From Lingula anatina (Eukaryota; Brachiopoda; Lingulata; Lingulida; Lingulidae), in contig NW_019776079.1 of the NCBI RefSeq assembly GCF_001039355.2, forward strand, positions 126,001-190,000: a stretch of DNA of 64,000 nt, given 5' to 3'. Shown piece after piece: positions 11,473 to 25,348 of this stretch; positions within the stretch are counted from its first letter, which is position 1, and every line of letters begins with the position of its first letter. Position numbers and translations under genes: made by a program. A model generated the notes under the pieces. It did no database searches, was not told the DNA's origin, and worked only from the letters and a program-made list of their open reading frames with translations.

Positions 11473-14290
11473 TTTAAAGTAATCTCGATTCAAGTTCACC
11501 CCAAACCACAACAAAGACACGTGGTTTTTCAGTAACGCTACACTGGAAATATAGGATTTCGTCCTCTCATGCACTGCGCCAAATTTTATGTTAGTGGGTC
11601 ATAAAATAATTACATTAAAATTTTAATAATCAATTTATCTGCTAAAAACTAAATATTGATGGGAAGAAGTAGAGACTATATAAACTGCCAGCCTACGGAT
11701 GTGATGCTGGAAAAGCTTTTGCTACTTGGGCTTTCCAAGTTCTGGCGCCGGATTTAAAATTAAAACCAACTGTAGCTTTATGGTGGAAGAATGCTTGAAG
11801 CCTTTGGTCATGTTACTGAACTCAGGATATCGGAAACTGTGGCTCGATATTTGCCACAATGCATTGGGTAATAAAATCTTAAATTATTAGACCGTAAACA
11901 GTATATACTACATATAGTAGAAGCCTAGTTGCTATAAAAACAGGACTGATGCTTTTACTGTTTTTAAGATCTATATCGGTAGTGTTAGTCTTTTTTGTAC
12001 CCATTTATTTTTGTATTTATTATATGAATGTTCATCTATATCGCACATAATCATCACTTCCATGGTGTATTATGTTTACAATAAAGTACAATATATTTTA
12101 GTCTATACTGTATTTTATGCCTTTACTAGTAAGTTAAAAAATAAAGATGCAGAAGTACATGTACATGTAACTCCAGCCTGTCTATATAAATTCACATTCT
12201 CTATGATAACTTCCCCTCCTCCTGTTAAAAATGAAGGGCAGATGGAGAGTATTGATTGGTACTGGTATATATTTGTTATTACTGAGTAGATAATTATTAC
12301 TACACTGTGTAATGCTTGACAGTGTATTGATTCAGTTTTTTTTAGTCAGGTCAACATTCTGGGAAACAGGCACCCTGTAGTACTAATTACATTCTTTTCA
12401 TATTTAAGATGGAGTTAAGTTCAAATGGAAGAAGTTGAAGTTATCTTGAAACCCACTTCCAATCAGTGTAGGAAAACTATATATGTTGTACAAAATGTAC
12501 AAGTATTACATTACCTCTTACCTTCACTTCTTACACTGCTTCAAAGTATTAATTTTATCTCCTCAACAGACATTAATTTAGGAAAAATCTTTTAAATTGT
12601 TTTTTTCTTATTTAATGAAATGCCTTCCCTTTTTGTTTCTTCTGTAGAGCAACAGTGGTATGGATGAAAATGGAAATGTAGTTGTCTTAGTGCAGCTATT
12701 CAGTTTGTGGGATAATACATTTGCATCTAGCAAACACATGCACAGTCTGCAGTTTTATTTTATAACTGCAGTAATTTTTTTTCAGATAAGCCTTTACTGT
12801 TTATATATTTCTGATGAGATTTTAAGATACATAAATGGCAGTGACAGTTGAGCTTACATCAGGGGCGGATTTAGGCCGTCTTCTGGGTCTTCCGGAAGAC
12901 GGTCAGATTTTTAAGTTTACATTGATGGGTATCTAATGTTTTCTGTCGGAAGAAGGTCAAAAATGGAGGATGGATTAACAAAGATAATTTAGAAGACTGT
13001 CAGAAAATATCTCTGGATCCGTCCCTGTACATGCAGCTTACAAGATGTGTCCCATTTTCAAAACAGGCTTATAACTAGTAAGTGAAAGAGGTGTGTCAGT
13101 CATGACATATTTCAGGCAAGAAAAGAAAATACCAAAAGGCCTGTCCTTTAAATACGTGGTAAACTGTTGTGAAAAACTGTCTCAGAATAATTTGACAAAA
13201 TGGTTCCTTCAACTTGATGTTGAGGTGCGGATGTATGGGGTATGGTTTATATTATTGCATAAAAATGATGTAACCAGAAATTTGAAGTAGAACTTGGGTC
13301 AACAAGTCATGCTGGAAGGAGAATGGGGGGATACAAGATACAATATTTCATAAAATGGTGTTTGACAATATAATGTTATGTAATGTATGATGAGGAGAAG
13401 AACTAACCAATTTTGCAAAATGGACAATTCAGGCCAGTGGAGGAGTCCTCATTTTATGCAGTTAATGTTCTCATTCCTGTGGTTTAGCAACATTTTAGTG
13501 AAATTGAGATGTGAAGGGTGTACACCTAACACATCAATGGGATGCATCACTTCTAACACAGTGGGTTAAATGAACACTTCTGACAATTGATAAGAATACT
13601 TTAGAAATATCCCCTGTTACTTGGCAATGTTGTAGTGATGGAGGAGTGGATTTATGAATATCAAAAGGGGATAACATTCACTTAGGAGTAAAAGGAGAAA
13701 AAACTTTAGAAAGCTTTTCATGAATGTAGTTGGTCCAAATTGGATAATGATAGTAAAAATAATTAGTTTGCAGTCACCTGTAGAAGCTGCAAGGAAATGG
13801 CAGGTTAGTCCCCACAGATCCAGCCATAAGCACTTCCTGATAAAGCCATCACTTGGTGATAAACTCAATGCAGAACTCATTACTAATGTATAGATTTGGA
13901 TTGTGTATAACAATACCACATAATTGAAGTTGTCTGGGCTTAGTAATAAATTCCTTCCCTTCTTAAGACAGCAACAACGTTCCCGATTAATGCCTTTTGT
14001 TTGATGGTACAAAATTAAGTTGCTGCCCACCATGTTTTGTTGGCTCCCATTCATGAAACCGAGAATTTATAAATCTTTCATTTTGCTATCAAGAACAAAT
14101 AACTCTGTTTCCACACACCTGGAACAATCAGTATATTGTTTTGCAAAGCAAAGAATTGGGCCACTCTTTGGCTGGCGATAACATTGTAGTCCTTGGTGAA
14201 AAGTTAGATAAGGTTGTATTTAAAGTAACCACGTATGAGGTTATTGTATCTGTGGAGAACTGAAACTGACTTTGATAATATAAGATTGTG
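11473..14290. other. Intergenic region between divergent BCAT and SoxD
   Basis: This interval should contain the BCAT promoter and 5' UTR, just upstream of 11472 on the minus strand. It also holds a 168-bp MITE (12860-13027) and a 145-codon minus-strand ORF (13617-14054) that I do not regard as a confirmed gene. CpG dinucleotides are slightly more common at about 11500-11900, including a GGCGCCGG cluster near 11742, which would suit a promoter. I see no TATA box placed for BCAT. Confidence 0.5.
12860..13027 (+). mobile_element. 168-bp MITE, CAGGGGCGGAT family, copy 1
   Basis: The element starts CAGGGGCGGATTTAGG and ends CTCTGGATCCGTCCCTG, so the termini form imperfect inverted repeats. It is flanked on both sides by TACAT (12855-12859 and 13028-13032), a 5-bp target-site duplication. 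A second copy of exactly the same length lies in opposite orientation at 32641-32808, flanked by its own 5-bp duplication. The interior has a short palindrome (GTCTTCCGGAAGAC). There is no ORF. Confidence 0.92.
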
Positions 14291-14397
14291 TATATAAGTT
14301 TGTTGGTTGACAGGACTCGACAGATGCAGGTGTGACAGGAGGACAGAAGGCAGGACAGAAGACGACAATTCTCATTGGACTAGCTGTACTAGAGAAA
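14291..14397 (+). promoter_or_regulatory. Candidate TATA promoter and leader exon
   Basis: TATATAAG occurs at 14291-14298. About 25-30 bases downstream a GC-richer stretch begins, with repeated GGACAGAAG and GGCAGGACAGAAG motifs, and ends in a good donor (AAA then GTAAGC at 14398). This pattern suits a TATA-driven transcription start near 14320 and a short noncoding first exon on the plus strand, the same strand as SoxD. The reading frame that would join the leader exon at 28634 happens to be open through it but has no ATG. Assignment to SoxD is inference and no transcript is visible. Confidence 0.3.
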
Positions 14398-17300
14398 GTA
14401 AGCTAAAAGGTCAAGTAGAAATTACAGATTGTATTTAATGTTGTATATAAAGATTGAAAGTTTGCTGTTTTGATTGACATTTTCTTTGCTATTTTGTTAA
14501 CTTTAAAAATTGTTGATTATCTTAATTATTAATTTTTATTGTCTACCTGTCTTCATTTTCTGAGTATCTATCTGTAATATGATACCTTATAATGACAGTG
14601 ACATTCAGGACGTGTCATGGACTGGATAAGTGGATAAGTGCTGATTGCTACTCATGTCTTAGTTTTTTTTATCTTTTAAACATAAAGAACATCATTGACA
14701 TTTTGTATGGAAAAATAGCTATCATTAGTCTTGTTGGTAAATAATTGATCACTGTATTCATATGAAAGTGTTTTTTAAAGGTACAAAGCAAAACAAAATC
14801 TTTGAATTTCAAGTTTTTCTCACTTATGTCATGTTATCCAGCAAAACAAAAATTAAAGATTTGACTAGGTATAATTTATATTTTAATTTTTGCTCAATTG
14901 TAAACGTGTTCGGTCCTCCCAGAGGACATATCTCCAGCTTCAGAATGAATTTCCTCATTTTTTACTGTAAATCATACGTTTTATATTTATTTCAGCACTT
15001 GTTTTCCCCCAGTTGCAGGCATTGGTGGCAGTCTTTACCAGCAAGACTAGACAAGTTTCTTTTAAAGGTACATTAAGAGTATGCATGTGTATTTCTTCTT
15101 TTAAAATTTTTTTACATAGACTTATAGGATACTGCAAAAATACCATCTCAAAAATTCACTTTGATCTGTGGAACATATTAAAATGGTTTTAATTCTATTG
15201 CACACATTTATGAAATTTAGAACATACAAAAAGACAGTGACAAAAAGATGAGACCCTTAGGCTGATAACATTTTTGAAATAAAGATATGGTGAAGAATAC
15301 CTGCCTGACTTCTTTGTTAAGTATTGTTCTGTAGCTTGTGTTTTGAAATATATTTTTCATTTGTATTATAAAATTTTCTTTTGGCAAATAAAAAAAATCA
15401 TATGAACAGATACATGCAAACGTATCATCTAAGAAAAATGTTGCAAAGATAGAAAATTTGTGCATAGCATGAATGTGCATAGCATGAATATTAAAGAACT
15501 CTTTTCTGTTGGAAAGTGAATTTAAAGACATTTCTTGTGCCTTGTATTTTTATAGTATTTGTGCAAATGGCTGAAACTCTGTAGTAACCCTTATTCATTT
15601 TTAGCACAGCTACAAAATCAAACAGGTCTGACCTATGTTTGACTGTGTGCAACATTCAAATGTACCTTCAAATCTACATCCCAGAAGAACCATCACATTT
15701 GAAAGGAAAATATTAAAAAATTTAAGCCTTTTGCGACCTCTGTGCAAAAGTGATTCTTCATTCTCCTCTCTGTGGAGCCAAGCTGACCTTGTGATCAGAG
15801 GAACTCTGCCACAGTGAATCCTCTGTCTTAATCTTACTGTTTGGGTCATTGTAGCTATCAGTCAATATCCGGTGATTATTGTCATCGCTAAACTTTCAGA
15901 CAAGAATCGATAAAACCGACAGGAAGTAAATGTTTGTGTAGTATCTTGAAGAAGGACTAAAGTACAATTTTCGGGCCTCATCTGATCATATCAATAGATT
16001 TATTGATGTCATAAACAAACAAATGACACTTTTTTTATTTTTATCCCCCAGTTATAGTGAAGCAATGGTACTGATTGTTGTTTGTTTTAGCTTCTAAATA
16101 GAAAAAGTGAAATGAAAGGATGAGTAAGAAGTACTGCTCTGGAGATTAAATATTGTTTAAATGATAAAAGTTCATCACAAGATGATAAATTGCATGCAGT
16201 GAACTGTAGTTTGACAAACCAAGAACAAGTTCAGCATTGATTGGTTTTTTTCTTAGAATTCTAAAGAAAGTATATTATGAGCCAAATTAAATGGTTTTGG
16301 GGGGACCCAGAGGAAGAAAAATGACAGCAGCTCTTGAATGCATTATCAATAAGATTAGAGCTTGATTGATCAACTTTGAAGGATAGTGTACTATCGTCAT
16401 GTTTCTTCTCTTTAGATGCTAATATTTCTCTTTGTAAATGAGAAGAATGTATAATAACTGCACCAGCACATACATGTGGCTTTTTAATTGTTAAATTATG
16501 CACACATCCTAAACCACTTCTATAGAATTTTTTTCCAAAGATAATTTAAAATGTAATACAGGGTCTTCATTTGAGGGTCCTTGAAATACATTTTATATTA
16601 GTCTTATTTTTTCATGACATGGACCTAGCAATAACTCTCATGTTTTTAGTTATATTCCAACAAAGAAATGAATATGGGTAATACCTAATTGTTTTAATCT
16701 GTTTTGATAAAAGTTGTAAAAGACCTTGAAGAGATATTCAATAAATTCATGCTATTTGAAATGATGGTTGTGTTGTGACTCAAATCTTACCTAAAGAATG
16801 TATGAAATAGTTAAAAATTTGTTGATTTAAAGAATAATCCAACTTGTGTTGTTGTTTTTGTTTTTGTAGAATTGTCTATGGTGGTATATAATATGCAGCA
16901 ATTTTAGGGAATCGTTTTTTTCATGTTTTGATCATGGAGGTATTATTTAAATAGCATAATGCAATGCTGTGTAACATCTGGAGAGAATATGATGTAAACA
17001 GGGTGCCTTCAATTAAATTGTACAGTGCCAGTGATTATTGCCCTCTTGTTAGTCTGGTTCTTTACAGGTATGCTGGGTTGCAGCATCTTAAAAATAATTG
17101 CAGGTAGGCTAACTCTGTAGTAAGAGATAAATACCAAATGTGCATAATATGATACATGACAAACACCTCTTGAATTGCTGAACTTCATAGCATTGAAATT
17201 TTCAGTTCATTGAAAGATTTGATACTTCACTATTAACTGAGGCATAACTTTTTTATTATTGCATGTAAACTGAACATTAAACCAATGTCCAGTTCCTGGG

Positions 17301-17939
17301 TATCCTGAAAAAGTTGTACTGTTACAGTCTAATTGTAAAAATAATAACTGGTGAACAGAGGTCAGTGTTCAATTATTTAATACATAGAACAAAGTAGATT
17401 TAGTCAACTGCTGGTGCTGGCATATGCAGAATAGTTTTATGGAGTTGAAATCAATTAATTATTCATACAATTTACAGTGTTAATTATGTGGGAGTATCTA
17501 AGTGTCATGTAACAGTCTAGCCTATTGTTAAGGTGCTCATGGAAGACTCTGCCCTTCTTTTGGTCAAAGAGTGATTTGTCACCAGTCAGTCCTCGAGGTG
17601 GAAAAACAGGTAAAATATGGTGTCTGAATGAATGACTTTGATATTTTCTGTTCATACATATATGAAATATGAGCTGATGAGTCTTATATCTCTGTTGTTA
17701 TGCAACCTGAGACAGCTGCATCATAATCAGTTTGTTCTCTTTCAGCATGCTCTCTCTACACAACTTGGGCACTCAAACATCTGCTTTCTGGTTGGAAGAA
17801 CTTCACATTATTAGTTCATGGTCAGCGAGTTCATTAAGTAAGATGTGTCACTGGGTTAGTGCCTCATTCATTCAGTTTCTCTTTGCCATCAGAAAACAAC
17901 TGCTGATAATACAATAGATGGTTATTGTATTAGTGATAG

Positions 17940-18260
17940 TTATGTTTAATTTTGCCAAGCAGTAATCTGTGAGCGGTCCCCATGGCGCTGCTCCCCTCAC
18001 CTGACCCTTGCATTGTCAGGCCTGCGACCTGCAATGAGAAAATAATTAATCATCAGGTGGAAACACAAATAGTTTGATAGAAGACAATATTATCAGCAGT
18101 GTTGCTGTTTCCCATACTTGATATCAATGAAGTTCAGGCCCTTTTGCTGTACATCAGCGTTGATATTCATAAGTGTGAGAACTAATTGAGCTAAGGGCGG
18201 CCTTGTTGTGTGGGAATTCATTGCAGAGATGAAGCGGATCATAATCACAATCAGAAAGAG
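17940..18260. promoter_or_regulatory. Candidate conserved noncoding element
   Basis: This is a block of higher GC and complexity than its surroundings, with no useful reading frame. It contains CATTGTC, AATAATTAATCATCAGGTGG (homeodomain-type TAATTA next to an E-box CAGGTG, near 18040-18060) and AACTAATTGAGC. Such clusters are typical of developmental enhancers, but the claim rests on composition and motifs alone. Confidence 0.3.
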
Positions 18261-21200
18261 ATTATTCTAGAGATACATCCACCAATATTTTAGAATGAGT
18301 TGTTATATATTTAACATATAATTTGTTTCAAGAAACTAAAAACAACACTGCAAAGTATGTAATACTGTCCTCTCTCTGTAATAATAATTTGAGTTAGTGC
18401 GCTTGGATTGATACCGAAGTAAGGATTGGTCTACTTTCACTTGAATTATTTCCTTGGCTCTTTTTTCTGTTTTGTTATCTTGTGTCTGATTCCATGACAA
18501 TAGAAAAGTGAGAGTGGCAAGTATTTCTCTGCATGCACCACTATTGTGAAGTGCAAATTGTTGACATCAATTACTTATTTTGGGGGGCTTATTTTAAACC
18601 CTTTACATCTGTTCTTATCTATATTTACATTGGTGCTTGAGAACAGATAAGAAGATGACAGATGAGTGATTGTATTACACCTGTTATTTCTCAGATAACA
18701 ATTGGTAGTTTTCTATCAATTAAAAAAACTAAAAAGTTTATGGCCTTTTTTTTGTTACAAAAACCTTTATACCTACACCATCATTACTGCATATTACTAT
18801 TTTCGTCTAGTTTTTCCTAAAACTTCCTTTTGTAAAATTTGATGTGTTTTACTATTAAAAGTGTTTTTTCAGTACTAAAATAGAGCATCATGGGTTAATT
18901 CAGAAAACATCTTAAGAAATCCTATTCAAATGATCCTAAATGAACCTTTTGTTGGCAGAAAATTTTGATGGGTTGGTCAAGATTACTGTAGTTTCATGGG
19001 CACCATCTTCTTATATGGACTTAAGTGATTATCACTTGCTAATTAAAAAAATTAGCAGTCTACACAATCTTATTTTGTCTGTCATTTTGTCAGGCATATA
19101 AGTTGATGATTATTCATCACTGGCACTAGTGAACTTGCTATTATAGCAACAGAAAAGGTATCTATCTTGTTGGTTTTTAAAAAATGTAGAAAATACCTTT
19201 CCTCCTGTTTGTTCTCAAAGGTGAGATGCAGATGTCAGTTTTGATCTCAAGTGTTCTTACGTGAGGCTCACTAGCAGACAAAGAAATTGAAAACTATTTC
19301 ATAGGGATGTAAAAACATGGCTAATTTTTTCATCACTTTATTATTTAGAAATACAGGTGTATTATTGTAGGTAAAGAAAAACACTACAGTTGATGTGCAA
19401 GATCAACTCATTTGTGTAGAAATGTCATTGTAATTTTCAAAGCAGCAGCAATCTAGTTCCCTTTTTGTGGCTCATCTTTTGTCTTGGCAAAAATTCTTTT
19501 CCTTGTCATCTATTGTTTTCCAATATAATAGCAGTGTGTATATTCCTCCCTGCTAACATATCATCCAGTCAAGGGACTGACGACTGAAATGGCATTGCCA
19601 AGTTTTATGTTAGATCAGCCTTGTTGTCCGAACAAAAAGATTCATCAAATTTTGTAAGCTATTGTGTCTACTGTCATTTGACTGGCTCAGTGCATGAAAG
19701 GTACGTAGCATAGTTTCAGCATCACAATCATTCATCACAGTAACACAGCATTTGTTTTGCATTTTTCCTTTTGGAGCAAATTTTAATTTCCATAGAGTAG
19801 GTTAAAAAAGGAAAAACTTTTACCTTTTGCATCAAGCTGAATAGCCGTGCAGTGCGCAGTGACTGTGGCACATTGTCATGTAATAAAGGGTGTCAGTTGA
19901 TACCAGTCTACATTGTGTCTGCAGGTATTGTTATATTATCACAGACTAAGCACTACAGCTCTGCGTTGTTTATTTAAATACACAGGATAATACAAGTATT
20001 GTTATATTGCAGGCCACATCACATGCAAGGAAGAAGTCAATCTGGTACAGCTTAAAACTTACAAAAAAACACAGGTTTGTTGTATTCTGAAGGACTGCAT
20101 ACTGCAAACATTGGGTGGTGGTTGTTGGTGGTAGGCTTCTCCCATGAGTGCCAGTTTGGTAACATATAGTTTATAGTGTATGTATGTGTGTACATCATGT
20201 TAAATCTTTGGTTATTTAGTACTGTTGATTTCTATATTTTTTATTGTTTATCAGAGACTTAAAGAATACATTTCATTTCGTCAGGTCTGTTATCTCCTGT
20301 TTCAGTTTTAAGGTGTACTATTTGTAAGAATTCTAAGAATTGATGGTTCTGTGAAAAGCAAATGTTAGTTTGTTCTGATGCAATTTTATATGATTTTATC
20401 TATGTGAAAAAACATCAAGCTGGTTAGTGGAAAGAGGTAGAGGTTGCTTCATGGTGCAACTTGAAAGTGCATTTGTGTCAAATGTTTTCCAAATAAGGTT
20501 GTTGTTTACAACCATCTGACAAATCTCTTTCACATCAAGTTGTATTTAAAAACTTCTTTCTTACAGTTTATTGGGAGAAACAACAATTGTATTATATGTG
20601 TACTGAGACCTTTTTTTATATAAATCTGACGTTATGCCCCTTATTAATTTAATGTGATATAATATATAATAACTTACATTTAGATTTTGATCAAGATCTA
20701 ACTTCCAGTAATACATTTTACAATTTTATTTAGTCAACCTTATATTTGAAAGAATGAAAGGGCATCAGTGTGGTGTTCAGTGGTCTTGGAGATCATAGAG
20801 ATATTTTTCACAATTATTATCCTTTATTGATCTGACATTTAATTAATACAGGTGGCTTGCTGTACTAGTACGGGCATCGGCAATGTTTATAAAATTTTGA
20901 GCCTAGCATTGTAAGAGAGAGGGGTAGGAGTGTATATCTCTTTGCTACTGCTGAGTCAATTTTTTCCTTTTTTTAAAACTGTTTTTACCATTGATTACCA
21001 CATACTGGTATATTGCTACTAGTCCTTATCACTGAACTGTGCACTGGCCTTTCGGGTTGACTGCAGCAATCACACCTTTCCCCAGTGATTCCTTATACAT
21101 TTTGCTTAATAATCGATAATTGGTGCTTAAATTAAACATGCAATCTTATCATTGATCTAAGGCTTTCAAGTTATTTTCTCACCTGAAAGTTTGTGGGGCT

Positions 21201-22248
21201 TGAGTAATGTCAATTTATCCACTCACTGTGTGTGTTTTAATGTATACACTCATGTGTCAGTGCCTGCAGTCAGGCTGCCCTGTACTAGAGATTATAAAAT
21301 GGTGCAAATGACTGGAGAAATTAGTTAGGTTACTTAATGTATTTTATCATATGGACATGAGAGTTAGGAACAGTATTAGCATTGCTTTTACTTCTATATT
21401 TCAACAAAAAAAGCTTTCAAATTAAAAAATTTCAAAAATTTTTTTAGATTAAGTCATAGTATTTTGTTAAATCGTTATTTTTTTATGGGAAAATAAGAGA
21501 TCTACAAATGTAGTACAGAAGTTGTGTATTTTTTGAAAGTGACAGCTTTTAAAGGGCAACTTCCCCTGCTCTGTGTGTTCTAGACAGTGAATATAACAAC
21601 ATATGATCTGGTAGTCACCTGGATGAAAAACAAAGAGAAAACAACAGGAATGGACCATCAAGGTCCCCATTGTGTTCTGTTAGAAATTAATGGACTTTGG
21701 TGTGGTTGGCAGGGGACTTGTTCTTAAAGGACAGCACTGATATGTCATAAGACATAGTAGAACTGTCAGTAATAATGCTTTCCACTATTCATTATAACAC
21801 TGGAAGGCTGTACATAGGCCGTGGTTCATTCATTGTGCAAAATGAGAACTGAATGCTTCATCCATTAGAGACCAATTGTTTATTTGATTTGATAGTTGGG
21901 AGCTGTGTATTGATTAAGCTGTAATATTTAAGAGCTGTTTCAATGGCATTCTTCTGTTACAATTGATTGTGGTTTCTTGGCACTGACAAATTTTACTTGT
22001 TATTTTGCAAGGAACAATTTTTTTCTTAATTACTATATACACTATGCAGTGTTTTTCTCAGACTTATTCTTTAAAAAAGGAATAATATGCTGGCTAGACA
22101 GAAATTGTAATGTTTTGTTTTGGTCAAAATTTATAAACTATGTAAAAAGAGATGGAAAGTCAAAAGAATTATAATGCTCAGATAGAGGTTGGAAGAAATG
22201 GAATTTAAATTGCATATATCCTTGCTGCAGATTTACAAACTAGATGAG

Positions 22249-22420
22249 GAGCACATTCAGAACAGTGGACTAACAGATCCACAGATCAATTATGGCGACC
22301 CAATAAAAGCTTGCGTAATTCTCAATAAGACACTAAATAGATTCCCAGCAGGGATTACCGACAAGTGGGTCGGTCATATTTGATCTGCTGATCTTTTAGT
22401 CCACTGTTCTGAATGCGTTC
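22249..22420. mobile_element. Palindromic MITE-like element
   Basis: The left arm runs GAGCACATTCAG, AACAGTGGACTAACAGATCC, ACAGATCAATTATGGCGACC. The right arm, read on the other strand, is GAACGCATTCAG, AACAGTGGACTAAAAGATCA, GCAGATCAAATATGACCGACC. The arms match over about 50 bases and enclose a short AT-rich loop. This is the structure of a foldback or MITE element without coding capacity. I saw no second copy in the window and no clear target duplication. Confidence 0.7.
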
Positions 22421-25348
22421 TAAGAGTGACTTTAAAACATTTAACAATATTTTAATATAATCATTACATTAAAATGTTGCTAAATGTTTTTAAGTCGTTC
22501 TTAATCTAGATTGTAACAGCCTTTTTATCAGTTGCAGTGGCTAATCTTTTTTATTTACTTGCTTATTGAATTTTTGTTGAGAGGGATGGTTGTTTTTAAA
22601 TTAAACTTGGCATCTTTTTGTTATCAGTGATATGAACAATATCTCACTGGAAATATTGATCTTATATCTTGTTTCAACAGTGAAACCTTTCGTTTTATGA
22701 TCAAATTGTCCCTAAAAAGTAAGTCTGCAAGAAGTATACATTTCTCTGTCCGCTCTGTCTTCAACAAAAAATCTTTTTCAATAAAACCTCGATAGACCCT
22801 GTATTTTAAAGTTGATTAAAGAAAACCTTTTAAAATCTTATCAAAGCCAACAATGATTTTCCTTTTTGGCTGTTCCTATCAAATATGACTGCTGAACAAC
22901 TGAAGAATGCATGCTCCCCTGGATCTCCTGATTCAACTAAGCCCAGTGTTGACTTGTTTTGTAAAACTGTCAATTAACCATAATCTATTACTTCAGACCA
23001 GCTACAATAGAAGTGAGGGTGAAAACAGGGCCTCCTTTGCTGAAAATTGTGCCCTATGTAATATTGAAACCTAGCTACGTTTATCATTGAATTAAAGATG
23101 CTTTTTTGCATGGAGATGTGCCTTTAAGTCTCTTTCTTATGAAAAGTTGCCAAACATGCATCAAGGCCTAAGATGGAGTTGCATTTGAAATATGTCTTGA
23201 TCTTCTGCTTGCTGTTCAGTGTATGTAATTTCTTCTTAAAAAAATGCACATTTTAAAGTATTCAGTTTGTCTTCATATATTGCAAACCCCCTGCATCTGC
23301 CACACTTTTGTATAATTGATAACATGCTAACCATGGATTAAAGACAAAGAATATGGAAGACAAACGAAAACCTGAAAAAAGTAGGAATATGCTTTTAAGT
23401 TTGTAAGGGCACCAGGAGATATGATAATTATGCATTGCCTTTCATTTGAATACATATACAGTGTATATATTATGTAATACTGAATATGGAACAAGACTCT
23501 GTGTTATTGCTGGTGTATATTGATACACAATTATTGCAGACACATATGATGCCATGATGAAACTTTATACAGATGTCTAAAATACCATCATGTTGTTTGG
23601 GGATAACAAAATGGAATGCTATATAATATATGTATATGTTGAGAGAGACAATATAAATCTGCATTTTTCAGCTTTGAGTTGAAAAGGGAAATATTCTCTA
23701 TCCAGGGAAAAAACAATTTCATATTTTCCACCCCTTTTTCATGCAAAAAATCTATTTCTCACTCAGTGGCAATGCTGATACTCGTATTGTCTGCTTAAGG
23801 TCCCAGACCAATTTCTTCAGTTTCAGTGATTACATTTAGTCCTAATGGAATCTTTGATGCTTCATTGCTCTTTTTGTTTTATTTGTTCAATACATTGTTA
23901 GAGTAATCACCATCGGTGCACAAGAGAGCATTTCACAATGAAGAGACAGTCAGGTATACATGCACAGATGTACCGTACAATGCAAGCCAGAAGATAGAGG
24001 TTTATGACAGACTCTAACATAATGTCCCATCAATTTATGCCAATGTATTGATTAGGTTGTAAACAATAGGCTTAATCAAGTATTGTACATAACAAACTGT
24101 TTGGATTACAGTGTACGTCTGTGAGTTCTGATGTTGACATGGAGCAGGTCGTTGACTGGTATGAAGACATTCTTCTATTGTTCTGATCAAGTGGTCTAGC
24201 TGTAAGGAGCACATGTACAATGTACATACATCTCTAAGGTGATTTTTGGTGAAAAAGCAGTTATAAGAATTACAGTGTAACATTTTTCCTTTGCATATTC
24301 ATTTTGTGCAGTAATGAAGATGTTTCTTCTGTATTTGATTTTAAAGTATTGAAGGTTGGAATGAGATAAGACTTTCAATTAGCCAGTAATTATTGCATTT
24401 TTTTCTACAATTTTGAATACACAAAGAAAAAAAGAGGGGTAAATGAAGCCATTTTATAAAATGAGCCCAGCTTCCTAACACTCCCTACAACACGGTAGCT
24501 AGGCAGGTCGAAGGGATTCACAAGTGACTGACCTATATTAACATTGATAAGAACAAATCCCCAATAGATGATAAAGAAAAGAACTGTACAGTTATAGCTG
24601 CCTATTGTGAAGTGATACCATGTAAATAGGGCCACAGATAGTGCAAGGTGGTTACAATGTGGCAGGGACTAGATGCAGAAAGTTTGTAAGCAGCTGTTCC
24701 CAGAGACACAGAAGTTAAGAGATGGGAAGTTTTGTATAGAGGGTAAGATGGTATTGGGATTGTGATGTGTCCGTGTGTTTAATCTATTGTCTGATATGAT
24801 GTTATGAGGGTTGGCAACAAAGCAGCTCTTAGGATTACAGGTGCTCCAAAACCACTAGATTGGATCATACTGGATGGTTGTTCAGGACAGCAACCAAAAT
24901 TTTTACAGGATTTTATTCCAATTCTGGTGATTATGTTTCTTATCAAAAGTGAAACATATTGGATTGAATTTTTTAGAAATTGAAAATTATCAAGATGTTA
25001 AGTTAACACTCCTTTTGACAGCACTTAATAATTGGACTTTGCACTGTTTGTGGCGGGAAAAGGATTGTGTGAGAATTGCAGAGGGAAAATATTAATTCAT
25101 TCAGATAATTAAATTATTTGTTGCATGTCATGATATCTCAGTATTGAACCCCACACATGTTAATTTTGAATTAAAAAGAATGACCCAGGTCATATGAACA
25201 AGAGACAATGGAAGTATATTAATGTGTGTGTGAAAAATACACAAAGCTCACAATTGTTGTTATTTGTCTAGTTGCAATATAAGAGTAGAGATTGCAAACT
25301 TTTTTACTACATAGTCATTTTTTTTTTAATGACAGTTGTGTGAAAATA

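Noticed and set aside
13617-14054. 145-codon ORF on the minus strand between BCAT and SoxD
   Set aside because: It is one of the longest simple frames in the window, but composition is strongly hydrophobic with no recognisable domain, no good promoter or CpG context, and the sequence looks like its AT-rich surroundings. Kept only as an unsupported ORF.
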